Shown here in pieces: positions 46,869 to 55,267 of a stretch of 64,000 nt of DNA. Position 1 is the first letter of the stretch, and every line of letters begins with the position of its first letter. Source of the DNA: Arthrobacter rhizophilus (GTDB lineage: Bacteria; Actinomycetota; Actinomycetes; Actinomycetales; Micrococcaceae); the NCBI RefSeq assembly GCF_026241105.1, contig NZ_JAPFFT010000009.1, positions 1 to 64,000 of the forward strand, read 5' to 3'. A model generated the notes under the pieces. It had not been told where the DNA came from. It ran no database searches and saw nothing but the letters and a program-made list of their open reading frames with translations. The position numbers and the translations under genes are program-made.

Positions 46869-47209
46869 CTTCGCTCATGCGACGAGGATTCGCCCGGCGG
46901 TCTGTCGGAAATGCCGCCCGAGAGAGGCGGCAGTTCGCGTGTCCAGGCAGCGGACAACGACGGAGTCAGATCGTGCGTGTTCGACGCCCTGACGAGAGAG
47001 GCTTCTGCGCCGACGCGATGACGGTACGCCGAGTCGAGGACCTCGAACCGGTGCTTCGCTGGCTGGCCGACGGTCTCCTGGTAATCGCCGCGAAGATTTG
47101 CATCCGATGGCTGAGCGTGTTGGCTGCACGAGACGTTCAAGTGGCACTGACTGACGACCCAAGTTCGCGGATGAGGGTCCCGGAATTCGGGAAGTCGTAG
47201 GGTGAGTGC
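46869..47209. other. Intergenic stretch, no gene seen
   Basis: About 340 bases between the ABC operon and the split PucR gene. Frames are open on both strands because of high GC, but none has a recognisable motif or good ribosome site. Confidence 0.45.
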
Positions 47210-47954
47210 GTGGCGCGCAGGTTGCAGGTGGTCGTAGACGAGTTGGCCGATCGTCTTGCGCGTTCGGTTGCGATTGATGATCCGGATCTGACCCCGCTCC
47301 TGGCCAGTCGTCACTTCAACGATACTGATGAGCTTCGCCTGCGCAGCCTCGTGCACCGCCAGCACACAGCTGAGGTTGTGCAGCATTTCCGAGACGCTGG
47401 GATCGGCCAGCTCGCTGCTCCCACCCATATCGAGGGGAGAGAAGATCTAGGGTTCTCGTCGCGACTGTGTGTTCCGTTGAGGTACCGGGGCGAGCTGGTG
47501 GGATTGTTGTTCCTTGTCGACACGGCGCCTATCGAGTCGGTGGAGATGTCGATCATCTGTTAGCGGCCATGAAAAACTGCCCACAGGCGGCCAGTTCGGT
47601 GCCGGTGGCGGCCACGAGGTTTGCCAGGTTACGGACATCAAAGATGCCCACAGACGGCCAGCCGAAACACACTCGGTGAGGGCGGGAAACCCCGCGAAAT
47701 CACCCGGCGCCGCTACCATCGTCCGACGACCTCGAGCGAATACTCGAGCCGGGGAGAGCGCGAAGACCTAAGTTGTGTCCCCCAATTGGCGTGGCCGGAT
47801 CGCACCCATGGAGCGCGCGACATGCAGTGACAGTGCGATGCTTCCTGGCCCGGACCGCAGAGGCTGGTCCGAGTCGACCGATGGTTGGGAATTCCCGGGC
47901 AATATGCCGCAGGCACAAGCAAAACAATGAATTGCGATACGAAAGGCATCTCCA

Positions 47955-48169
47955 TGGGAGAACATACAGATTGGAAGGATTTGGCAGGCAGGCAGGTCCA
48001 GGTTCAGAAAGAAGGCCGAACTATCCGGACCGGGTATGTCAAGGACGTAGCCGTTACTGCGGACGCTCTCTGGCTGGAAGCCTACGGCGCCGAACCTCGA
48101 ACCCTGTATGAAAAAGCGCAGGGCTATACCGCCCTACCCGTCCGACCCGGCGAAGCGAGCCCGTCATGA
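47955..48169 (+). CDS. Passenger ORF 1 of the IS21-like element, unknown
   Basis: A 71-residue hypothetical protein: MGEHTDWKDLAGRQVQVQKE, then RTIRTGYVKDVAVTADALWL, ending RPGEASPS. The pattern of short beta-strands suggests a small SH3-like or KOW-like barrel, but that is inference. AAAGG precedes the ATG. Its stop overlaps the next start (ATGA), so the two are translated together. I do not recognise the family. Confidence 0.55.
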
Positions 48170-48393
48170 ACATGCAGGATGTGGAACCCATCGAAATCAA
48201 GGTCCACGACAGGGCCTCCATGGACCGCAGCATCACTGCGGCGGTCGACCGGATGATCGAGAGCGCCAGGCGGCAACGGACGCACGGCATCCTAGTGACC
48301 CGGCTCGGAGACGGGCACTTCGTCGTCGGCCTCAGCAAGACAGTCCCCTTTGGCTACACGGATCAACTCGATTCCCGACGCCAAACCGCATGA
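48166..48393 (+). CDS. Passenger ORF 2 of the IS21-like element, unknown
   Basis: A 75-residue hypothetical protein: EPIEIKVHDRASMDRSITAA, VDRMIESARRQRTHGILVTR and LGDGHFVVGLSKTVPFGYTD. One amphipathic helix followed by two or three strands is likely. No catalytic or DNA-binding motif is apparent. It overlaps the previous ORF by four bases. Downstream, 48485-48502 carries GGTTACACGGGCGTGTAG, which resembles the stem of the oriT candidate. Confidence 0.55.
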   Translation: MNMQDVEPIEIKVHDRASMDRSITAAVDRMIESARRQRTHGILVTRLGDGHFVVGLSKTVPFGYTDQLDSRRQTA

Positions 48394-49029
48394 CGGTCTG
48401 CGGACGCTGTTCCCGCCCTTCCATCCGGTCGGGCCCAAGAGATACCTGGGAGAAACGCCCTGGGGCCCATCCCGTTCGTTAACGCGGTTACACGGGCGTG
48501 TAGACATCTCGGTCGATACGCTACGGCCCTGCCGAACACTTGAAGACCTGTCGGAAACCACGCACGGCGCTCCTCCGGCCGTGCCGCAGATCATGGCGCC
48601 TGGCTCAAGAGCGTCCTGCCCACAGGCGGCCACCACGACCGTCAATTGGTGACCACCGGCGGACAACCGACGTGGCCACCAGCGGGCAGGCCTCTGGCCA
48701 CATGTGGGCAATTCCTAATGGCCGCTGACAATCATCGAGAGCTATGTCGGTGATATCGCACGGCTGCTGTACCGCGAGGCCGATGATGCACGGTCACGGC
48801 AGGCGCCAGTCGAGCAGGTGGTGCGGCATTTGCTGCTCGGAGATCCCGGCGACGTGGCGGATGCGGTGCGCGATCTGCGTCACCGGTCGCTTCTGCCGGT
48901 GAGCGCATGGTGCAGGGTGCTGCTGGTGCGCGCCGTCCCTGAGTCGCCGATCGACGGGGACGGCCTGTTGGCTCTCATGCGTCGCGCCGGACTCCGCATC
49001 CACAGGACGCTTCTGGGGGCGGTCCTCCC

Positions 49030-49512
49030 AGAGATACCTACGCGGACGACTACGTCGAGGCTGCCAACGCCGCCGGCGCCCTCACCATCGGGATCGGCGA
49101 CAACGGCAACGAGATCGGCGACAACGGCAACGAGATCGGATTCGGCAACATCGCCAAACACGCGGACCCGCTCACCCCGCACGGCGTCCAGGTCGACGGA
49201 GGGTTCTTCGCCTACACCGCAGTCGACCACCTTTTGCCGGCGTCGGTATCCAACCTTGGCTGTTACATCCTCGCCGCCGCCCTCGCGATCGTCGAGCATC
49301 GCTCAGAACTAGCCATGAGCGGTGAGGATGTGCTCCACTGGTCGACCGTGGGTCTCGACGCCGGCCTGCGCAGCGGTGGAGTGGATGATCCGCACTTCCG
49401 CGGCGATGATGGCATCCCGCTACGGTACGTCGCGGCTCATGCCGAACTCATGGCCGGAATCGTGCACCAAGCGCTCCTCGGGCCCGGCTGGATTGCCTCC
49501 GCATCGCACTGA
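49030..49512 (+). pseudogene. D-glutamate cyclase (DUF4392) family, C-terminal fragment
   Basis: The frame reads YADDYVEAANAAGALTIGIG, GFGNIAKHADPLTPHGVQVD, SVSNLGCYILAAALAIVEHR and SGGVDDPHFRGDDGIPLRYV, the C-terminal half of DUF4392 D-glutamate cyclases. The conserved glycine-rich motif IGDxGNEIG is present twice because of a 21-bp tandem duplication (IGDNGNE repeated, about 49093-49134). The N-terminal half is absent and the start is fused to the PucR remnant. Confidence 0.72.
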
Positions 49513-49754
49513 TTCCGCGCACGGAGTTGTTTGTCATAACGAATCCGAAATCACCCAAATTGGCCAACGCCAAAGAGTCGTCTGTCTGCTAGTAACAAAT
49601 TATCGCTGACCGTTGCGGCGACTTTCTAAGTTCCAAGACCGCCTGTTGCGGCAATTGATCAGTTCTTAGCAGAGCCGATCGCGCTCAGCTCGCCTCTCGA
49701 GAATCCGCGGAAGCGCAGATGCTTAAAACCCTTGTCAAAACCCATTCTGCGCTG

Positions 49755-49774
49755 AACCCCACTTCGTGGGGTTT
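49755..49774. terminator. Stem-loop terminator candidate
   Basis: AACCCCACTTCGTGGGGTTT forms an 8-bp perfect stem (49755-49762 with 49766-49773) with a 3-base loop, ending in a short T-run. It could stop transcription coming from the cyclase fragment. Confidence 0.6.
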
Positions 49775-49825
49775 CGGACGTTTGGCGAGGTCATGACAAG
49801 ACCAGAATTTCGCCGATAACGGATA

Positions 49826-49868
49826 TTATGTAAAGTAGTTCTCTGCGTATCTCATCAGATGAATCATT
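49826..49868. repeat. 43-bp repeat, left copy (pairs with 54132-54174)
   Basis: It starts TTATGTAAAGTA and contains CTGCGTAT, ATCAGATG and ATCATT. 36 of 43 positions match the copy at 54132 in the same orientation. Two such copies 4.3 kb apart suggest ends or attachment sites of an inserted segment. Confidence 0.65.
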
Positions 49869-50310
49869 CGGGCCCTTGTCCGGTCTCAACATAGTTGTCA
49901 GTTTTCTCATCTAATCGGTCAGCCTGCGGGATTGTGCCTGTTGTCTCATCTAACGTGTCAGCGTGGTGTAGGTGGACTGAGGTCATTGCCGGTGAACGCG
50001 ACCGTTTCGGGGCGGGCATGCTCCTGAAACGCGAAACTGCCAGGTCAAGTGGCACAGATTCACGACTATGCGTGCCAAATCGATCGGCATTCTCCCACGT
50101 TGGCGCTGCCAGAATAACTGTCAGTGGACACGCAATAACGAGCGTCGTACGAAGGCGCCCGGCTGGCAAATTGCAGGAGTCTGGATCGCGGCGGCCGCAC
50201 TCCTTTTATCTGTGCTCAGGGCATTTGTCGACCTCTGGCCACTGGCACCAGGACCCACCTACGCAGGCGCCGGGTGACCGCAAGGTGACCATGATCCCAC
50301 CCAACGAAAA

Positions 50311-50338
50311 GAGCGGGCAGGATCTCTCCCGCCCGCTC
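50311..50338 (-). terminator. Rho-independent terminator of the secreted-protein gene
   Basis: On the minus strand GAGCGGGC and GCCCGCTC form a perfect 8-bp stem (50331-50338 with 50311-50318), followed by TTTTC. It lies 13 bases after the stop of the gene at 50352, which reads leftward. Confidence 0.75.
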
Positions 50339-50351
50339 CCTTTCAGCGCAC

Positions 50352-50813
50352 CTAGCCCTTGCACGCTCCGTAAGAAACGCCCTGGGTCAGATCGACTTTG
50401 AAACCGAATTCCCTCTTGAGCGCCCAATTTCCGATCAGCGCCAAGAAGTTCCCGATGTCGTTGCACGTGAACCGATGCCCGGAGCCGGATACCCACCCGG
50501 ACTTGGCATCGACCTTCCAGTTGCGACTGGAACCACCACACCCCACATGGACCTGGTATTGACCACCCCGGTTCAAGGTAAACCGGAAGTCCGCCTGGCT
50601 GAGACCGCCCAAGACGATCGGCATACTCCAGCTTGCCCAACCGGACGCGCTCGACTGTGCCTGGATCCAGACGCCCTCCACCGTGCTGTTGATGCAGGTA
50701 ACCCGGCCCGTGATAGTTGTCGCGCCGGCCGCATCGGCCCCGCTCACCCCTGCCCCGACAACAAGTCCCGTCGCAATCACACCAGCGGTAGCGAGCATTC
50801 GCAGACGATGCAT
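50352..50813 (-). CDS. Secreted hypothetical protein, signal peptide, two Cys pairs
   Basis: A 153-residue exported protein: a Sec signal peptide (MHRLRMLATAGVIATGLVVG, cleavage after VSGADAAGA about residue 29) and a mature beta-rich domain with four Cys (GRVTCINST, VHVGCGGSS, FTCNDIGNF, YGACKG), probably two disulphides. The Trp/Ser-rich middle (SASGWASWSMPIV) suggests a small carbohydrate- or cell-wall-associated fold, but no family is recognised. An intrinsic terminator follows. Small secreted proteins of this kind are common in Arthrobacter and Streptomyces. Confidence 0.75.
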   Translation of the reverse strand: MHRLRMLATAGVIATGLVVGAGVSGADAAGATTITGRVTCINSTVEGVWIQAQSSASGWASWSMPIVLGGLSQADFRFTLNRGGQYQVHVGCGGSSRNWKVDAKSGWVSGSGHRFTCNDIGNFLALIGNWALKREFGFKVDLTQGVSYGACKG

Positions 50814-51009
50814 ACTCCCCCTTTCGACCCCGCCGCCCAGTCGCGGCTTAGGTCAGCTTCGCGGTAAAAGCGGGCGAAGGTCAATGCTCTTCACACAGAT
50901 TTCACAGCAGTAATCCTTGGAGGCTCAATTGCGTCGACGGCCTCACGGTCACTGCGCCGTCTACGCATTTTCCGGGGCAGATACTTCTGCTTACCGAAAG
51001 GCTCTACGC

Positions 51010-51302
51010 GTGGCTTCCAGCACCGAGCGCATCCGGGTGAAACTGCCCGCGAACTTCGACCCAGCGCGGCATATGGCCCAGGTGACGAAGAAGATCGGCG
51101 AGATGCACGGCGACGGGTCCGAGATCGACTCAATCGAGTCGGCCGTCCTCCCCGACGGCACGCAAGGACTTGTGGCCGTGGCCACCCGCCAGGTCGCCAT
51201 CGCATCGGTCAGCCACATCGAGGAGTCCTCCAAGACGAAGGAGGCCCGGCTCTCCCGGTCCGTGAAGCCCTCCGACGACCACAAGATGGCCGTGAAATTG
51301 GC
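51010..51302 (+). pseudogene. Unknown gene, 5' part, interrupted by IS3
   Basis: From the GTG at 51010 the frame reads ASSTERIRVKLPANFDPARH and MAQVTKKIGEMHGDGSEIDS, then VAVATRQVAIASVSHIEESS, for about 97 residues. It is mixed alpha/beta and soluble, with no membrane segment. It stops being original at 51303, where the IS3 end begins. The continuation is not found in the window. I do not recognise the family; it resembles the N-terminal region of plasmid transfer ATPases only loosely. Confidence 0.5.
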
Positions 51303-51930
51303 TTGGTTAGGTCCCCAGGTGGAAGTCCAGTGTTTGTGTGAGTTTCGTGTCCGAGAATGGACACAGGAGGAAATTCACGAATCATGGCACGCAGACACAC
51401 CCCGGAACAGGTCATCGCCAAAGGTCCGGCAGGGCCAGAAGATGCTCAATGACGGGCGCCCGATGGTCGAGGTCATCAAGGAGCTCCAGGTCACCGAGAC
51501 GACCTGGTATCGCTGGCTGAACCAGCACGGGTCCGAGAAGAACGCTGAGGCGTCCAAGCGGACCAAGGAGCTGGAGAAGGAGAACGTCCGGCTCAAGCGG
51601 CCGTTGGCGGAGAAGGAACTGGCCATCGACATCCTGAACGAGGTGGCTAAGGGAAAATTCTGAGCCCCGAACCCGCCGTCGTGCCGTGCGCATGCGGTGG
51701 AGAAGTTCGGGGCGTCCAAGCGTTTCGCCTGCGCGATGCTGGGTCAGAACCGGTCCGCGTTCCGCAAGAAAAAACCAGACATGGGCTTTGAAGAAATGCA
51801 GTTCCGCGCAGCATTGCGCGCCGTCGCCGGGAAGCACCCTTCTTGGGGCTGGCGGAAGGTGCGCTGGCATCTGCTGGCCCAGCCCGAGTGGGACGGCGTA
51901 GCGCTGAACCGGAAGCGGGTGCGCCGGGTC
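51303..51930 (+). mobile_element. IS3-family element, damaged and right-truncated
   Basis: The left end starts TTGGTTAGGTCCCC at 51303 and is shared in inverted orientation with 1-78. OrfA (51384-51663) reads MARRHTPEQVIAK, then needs one A fewer in the A-run at 51417-51420 to continue KVRQGQKMLNDGRPMVEVIK through KELEKENVRLKRPLAEKEL. OrfB begins near 51660 (EKFGASKRFACAMLGQNRSA, then GKHPSWGWRKVRWHLLAQPE) and loses similarity after RKRVRR at about 51927. The DDE core is therefore missing and the copy is dead. Confidence 0.8.
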
Positions 51931-52348
51931 TCCGCACCTGGTGCCACTGCGTCGGGCACGAACGTTTTCGTCCTCGGCGTGACCCCCGCAGAACGCTGCC
52001 GCCTCACGTATCTCTCGGATGGGTGACAGGGATAGCCTGCTCCAGACCGCTGTGAACGGAGGATTGACAAAACGATCAACGCACCTATTCGCTCACCGGA
52101 TGATTGATGGTGTCGATTCTCAGGTCGGCATCACGTCAACTGCCTTTGGCCATTTGGGTCGTGGCGGCTCATGACTTGGCGCCGCCTTCAGCTCCCCCGA
52201 TGTCGAACTCGTCGACAGAGGCTACTTTCTCCTGAATCCAATCTCAGCGATGTTGTATGCATAGTCCGCGACGGGCGGGCCAGCTTCTATGAATTGCTCC
52301 GATTCAACGCGACTGAGAACCGTCCGACAACTTCTAGGCGAACATGAC
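51931..52348. other. Stretch after IS3, no gene seen
   Basis: About 420 bases between the truncated IS3 and the MarR gene. I see no coding frame with recognisable content, no repeat and no terminator. Confidence 0.45.
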
Positions 52349-52771
52349 TCACAACATGGAGACTGGGCACAGGATGCGGTGGAGATCAGCTAGTGCATCG
52401 GAGCCGAGGGCACTGAGCGGTGAGAATTTGACGACACTTTCGACGACGGCTTCTCTAGCGAGGCGTCCAGCTGGCGTGAGTTGCACGATTCGTTGGCGAC
52501 GGTCGGTGACGGACGTGGTCCGGAGGATAAGCCCACCAGACTCGAGCTGGTCGCAGAGAAATGTGAGGTTGGGTGGTGTGCATCGGGTACGTTCGGCGAC
52601 GACGCCCATCGGCGGTGGCGGATCCGCCGGGTCGATGGCCCACAGGACGTAGGCGGTATTGAACGTCAGGCCATGTTTCTCGAGCGTCGGCGAGGCGGCC
52701 TGGGTCGTGCGTAAAGTCACGTCGTAGACAGCTAGCACCGCATCCGCCAAAGCCTTAGGATCAACTGCCAT
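52349..52771 (-). CDS. MarR-family transcriptional regulator
   Basis: A 140-residue winged-helix protein: KALADAVLAVYDVTLRTTQA (dimer helix), VLWAIDPADPPPPMGVVAER, recognition region TRCTPPNLTFLCDQLESGGL and wing SVTDRRQRIVQLTPAGRL. The start at 52771 was chosen because upstream codons are antisense to the SDR gene. It is divergent from that SDR with the inverted repeat 52793-52840 between them, so it likely represses both genes until an aromatic or phenolic effector binds. Confidence 0.85.
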   Translation of the reverse strand: MAVDPKALADAVLAVYDVTLRTTQAASPTLEKHGLTFNTAYVLWAIDPADPPPPMGVVAERTRCTPPNLTFLCDQLESGGLILRTTSVTDRRQRIVQLTPAGRLAREAVVESVVKFSPLSALGSDALADLHRILCPVSML

Positions 52772-52792
52772 ACGGCAATCGTATCCCTGATG

Positions 52793-52840
52793 CTTCAAGA
52801 CTAGAAATAACCTGCTACATTTGTGCTTCCAGACTTGAAG
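52793..52840. promoter_or_regulatory. MarR-type operator: long inverted repeat
   Basis: CTTCAAGACTAGAA (52793-52806) is repeated in inverted form as TTCCAGACTTGAAG (52827-52840), 12 of 14 positions matching. It lies between the divergent MarR and SDR starts and leaves about 20 bases between arms, enough to cover both promoters. Confidence 0.65.
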
Positions 52841-52855
52841 TAAAGGTGACGCGCG

Positions 52856-53767
52856 ATGGAGATCCAACGCCTCGACGGAGCAACAATCGCCGTAACTGGT
52901 GCGACATCCGGCATTGGCTACTTCATTGCCGAGGGCCTTGCCCATCTCGGCGCTAGCGTTATCATCGCGGGGCGTTCCATCGAACGTGGACGGATTGCCG
53001 TAGCGCAGCTCCCACAACCACAAGCTCACCGATTTGTCCTTCTCGACCTCTCGGACATCGACTCCGTCCGCAACACTGGCGACCATCTCGGTTCGCTCGA
53101 GCGGCTGGACGGGCTAGTCATGAACGCTGGGCTGATCGCCGCACCCCGCACCTACCAGACAGGCCCGTTTGGAGTCGAGTCCACCGTCGCGGTGAACGTT
53201 CTCTCGCATATGGAACTTCTGCGTCTCTCGCTTCCCGCCCTGACTGCGGCATCAAATGCTCGCGTCGTTAGCGTTGGAAGCATGCTCACCCGTCGCATCC
53301 CGTTTGATCGTGACAATTGGCTCGCTCAACAGTCCTATCACCCTCGAGTCGCCTACGCGATGTCTCGCCACGCGGCTGAAATACTCGGCTTCGAACTGGG
53401 GCTACGGCTGGCGGCGTCTGGCTCGACTATCGAATCTGTCGTCACACACCCGGGCGGGGCGATCGACGCCCTCAGCCCCGACCGGCCTGGCATCAACGAA
53501 CGCTCAGTCATCACCCGAACCGCCGCGCAGGCCCTGGGGCCGCTCTTCAGATCCATGGTCCAAGGCAAGGAATCCGCCGCGCAGCCCGCCGTAACCGCTA
53601 TGGCTGCCAGTTCGCTGCCAGCAGGCGCATATATCGGACCCCGACGCGTAGCCACGGGAGAACCTATCCTCTCAAACCCCGTCCACACGAGTCGGGATCC
53701 GGCACTCGGGACCTGGCTCTGGGGGCAAACACAAAAACTTCTCGGATCGACCCTCCTGACGCTATAA
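52856..53767 (+). CDS. Atypical SDR (protochlorophyllide-reductase-like), YxxxR
   Basis: A 303-residue SDR of the extended-loop type: TGATSGIGYFIAEGLAHLG, IIAGRS (Arg after beta-2 favours NADP), LVMNAGLIAAP, VNVLSHMELLRLS and VVSVGSMLTR (Ser). The catalytic box reads VAYAMSRHAAEIL, so the usual Lys four residues after Tyr is Arg. The change may alter proton relay or make it a non-classical enzyme. AAAGGTGA precedes the ATG. It is controlled with the MarR gene. Confidence 0.82.
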   Translation: MEIQRLDGATIAVTGATSGIGYFIAEGLAHLGASVIIAGRSIERGRIAVAQLPQPQAHRFVLLDLSDIDSVRNTGDHLGSLERLDGLVMNAGLIAAPRTYQTGPFGVESTVAVNVLSHMELLRLSLPALTAASNARVVSVGSMLTRRIPFDRDNWLAQQSYHPRVAYAMSRHAAEILGFELGLRLAASGSTIESVVTHPGGAIDALSPDRPGINERSVITRTAAQALGPLFRSMVQGKESAAQPAVTAMAASSLPAGAYIGPRRVATGEPILSNPVHTSRDPALGTWLWGQTQKLLGSTLLTL

Positions 53768-53802
53768 ATCGGCCTGGGCACCCACGTCTCCGAGGTTGAA
53801 GG

Positions 53803-54127
53803 GCACGTCGGCCGGGACGTCTTCGCGGCTCAGGTAGTTCGGAGCCATGGCTGCAACGTGGACGGCAACGTCGTGAGCTGCAGTAGCAGCGGTGTCGCCC
53901 TCGCCCTCAACGGCGAACAGGACGCCGATCTGGGCCGGGAGGTCCTTGGCGGTCCTGTGCAGGTAAGCGTCAACCGTGCCGCCTTCAACGCGGGCGATGC
54001 AGCGGACAACAACCTTGTCGCCGAGAGCGGCACCCACTTCGACGACAACCTCGGAGAGGGGCTTGCCGTCGACGTCGATGGCCAGCAGGGTCTCGAGGTC
54101 GGCAGCGCCGGACTCGACGGCCTATTG
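53803..54127 (-). pseudogene. tsf: Elongation factor Ts, internal fragment
   Basis: The minus strand reads AVESGAADLETLLAIDVDGK, LSEVVVEVGAALGDKVVVRC, ARVEGGTVDAYLHRTAKDLP and AAHDVAVHVAAMAPNYLSRE. This is the middle of an actinobacterial EF-Ts. The N-terminus is cut near 54127, directly beside the repeat copy at 54132, and the C-terminal side loses similarity near 53803 (VPADVPFNL). A housekeeping gene fragment in this place is captured or displaced DNA. Confidence 0.75.
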
Positions 54128-54131
54128 GACG

Positions 54132-54174
54132 TTATGTAAAGTAATAGCCTGCGTATTGCATCAGATGCATCATT
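54132..54174. repeat. 43-bp repeat, right copy (pairs with 49826-49868)
   Basis: It begins TTATGTAAAGTAATAGC and ends ATCAGATGCATCATT, with 36 of 43 positions equal to the copy at 49826. It lies five bases from the edge of the tsf fragment, which suggests an integration boundary. Confidence 0.65.
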
Positions 54175-54355
54175 TTCGGCTCAAGGAACTGCCTGCGGCC
54201 GCGGCAGCCCTACTAGTTCTGGCTGTCAGCCTACGCTCTCAAAGCGACCCAAAATCCGCTGACACCATACTCAATTCGTCGGGTGCTCGCACAACAATCT
54301 AAGACGATCTTCCCTACAAGTCGGTTAATTGGATTCCGACTCCGGGAGCAAAATA

Positions 54356-55084
54356 CTAGTTCACGCCCAGTCCCTGGGCGGCCTGATTTCCATATTGGAA
54401 TCCCTGTATGTAGCCATCGACCGCTGAGGCCAGATGCAATATGTAGGAAGCACTGATGACGAGTCCGGTCCCTGGGACTTGAGGGTTGTCAGCGCCATAA
54501 TTGACGCCGAGAAGCCCGCCGGATTTCGTCAAGAGAGGCCCTCCTGACTCGCCTCTCTGGGAAGGCGGGTCGATGTACAGCATCAGATTATCCCCAGACG
54601 AGGCTCCACGAAGCGTGTAATTCTGAGTGTTGATCTTTGGCCATTCGCGGCAGCCTGCAATGGATACTTCTTCTCCCCCGCACGTAGTAACCAATGCTGG
54701 TAACTGGAAGACCTCAGCATCAGTTACCTTTAGATGCTCGCTAGTAAGCGGAATCAGGATCAAGTCGAGAAGAATCCCGGGTTCGGTCGTAGTCCGTCCG
54801 TACTTGAAGATCGGCGTTCGGAGTCCGTCGGCACCTGTAGCAAAAAGAGGCACGGTTGCCAGCAGGTTCCTCTCCTCATCATGGAGGTTCAAAGCGTCCG
54901 CCCAAGTGGGCCACGTGTCGGACTGGCTTTCGGTTCCTGTCGCGACATGCGCAGCGGTCGTTAGGTACACCTGCCCGGCGACTTGGACGAAGAACGCCGT
55001 TCCACCCATGGTCCCTTTGCCGTTAGGCAGGGCAGCGGAGACGGGAATTACCCGGTTGTTGAAGTTCACCATGTGAACATACAC
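54356..55084 (-). CDS. Trypsin-like serine protease-fold protein, cytoplasmic
   Basis: A 242-residue chymotrypsin-fold protein: His in YLTTAAHVATGTES, Asp in GILLDLILIPLTSE, and Ser in SQRGESGGPLLTKS (GESGGP in place of GDSGGP). All three catalytic residues are present. There is no signal peptide or membrane segment, so it may act inside the cell, as do the effector proteases of some defence and toxin systems. An alternative start lies four codons later. The divergent gene at 55268 encodes a Cys-rich protein. Confidence 0.75.
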   Translation of the reverse strand: MYVHMVNFNNRVIPVSAALPNGKGTMGGTAFFVQVAGQVYLTTAAHVATGTESQSDTWPTWADALNLHDEERNLLATVPLFATGADGLRTPIFKYGRTTTEPGILLDLILIPLTSEHLKVTDAEVFQLPALVTTCGGEEVSIAGCREWPKINTQNYTLRGASSGDNLMLYIDPPSQRGESGGPLLTKSGGLLGVNYGADNPQVPGTGLVISASYILHLASAVDGYIQGFQYGNQAAQGLGVN

Positions 55085-55267
55085 CGCGACCCGAGTTTGC
55101 GTCGCACCTGATGGTCTAGTCGACCTTCCAACAACAAAAGATCACCACCAAGTCTAAAGTCGTCCGAATTTCGAAGGCGAACCTAGAAACAATTAGGGGT
55201 GGCTTGTGAAAAAGTGAAATATCCAACGCTAAGCCGTTTCCGCCGGGATTTTTCCTGAGCGTTTACG

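Larger units (their letters stand above)
47558..48730. mobile_element. IS21-like non-autonomous element with two passenger ORFs
   Basis: 1,173 bp bounded by terminal inverted repeats of about 38 bp. The left end begins TGTTAGCGGCCATGAAAAAC, the right end (reverse) TGTCAGCGGCCATTAGGAAT, and both continue into TGCCCACA..GGCCAG; about 30 of 38 positions match. Ends TG...CA and internal repeats of GCCCACAGGCGGCCA (47577, 47648, 48620) are IS21 features. It is flanked by a 6-bp target duplication ATCATC (47552-47557, 48731-48736). No istA/istB-type transposase is present; two small genes lie inside. Confidence 0.75.
47210..49015 (+). pseudogene. PucR-family regulator, split by an IS21-like element and truncated
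   Basis: Part 1 (47210-47557) is the GAF-like N-terminal domain: LQVVVDELADRLARSVAIDD and LGFSSRLCVPLRYRGELVGL. Part 2 (48731-49015) continues in the same frame as IESYVGDIARLLYREADDAR and VVRHLLLGDPGDVADAVRDL. Removing 47558-48730 and one ATCATC joins them as VEMSIIESYVGD, so the interruption is clean. After about 49015 the frame runs into a D-glutamate-cyclase fragment and the C-terminal PucR HTH is missing. The gene was thus damaged twice. Confidence 0.75.
49513..50351. other. Recombination-scar region with repeats, no confident gene
   Basis: About 840 bases. It holds a stem-loop (49755-49774), one copy of the long repeat shared with 54132-54174 (49826-49868), and two direct copies of TCTCATCTAA followed by a GTCAGC (49905 and 49944) that look like an IS end. 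A 69-codon frame at 50068 has one hydrophobic segment (IAGVWIAAAALLLSVLRAFV) but weak support. Confidence 0.5.

Noticed and set aside
49895..50401. 168-codon plus-strand frame upstream of the secreted protein
   Set aside because: Crosses IS-like repeats and the intrinsic terminator of the opposite gene; composition does not look coding.
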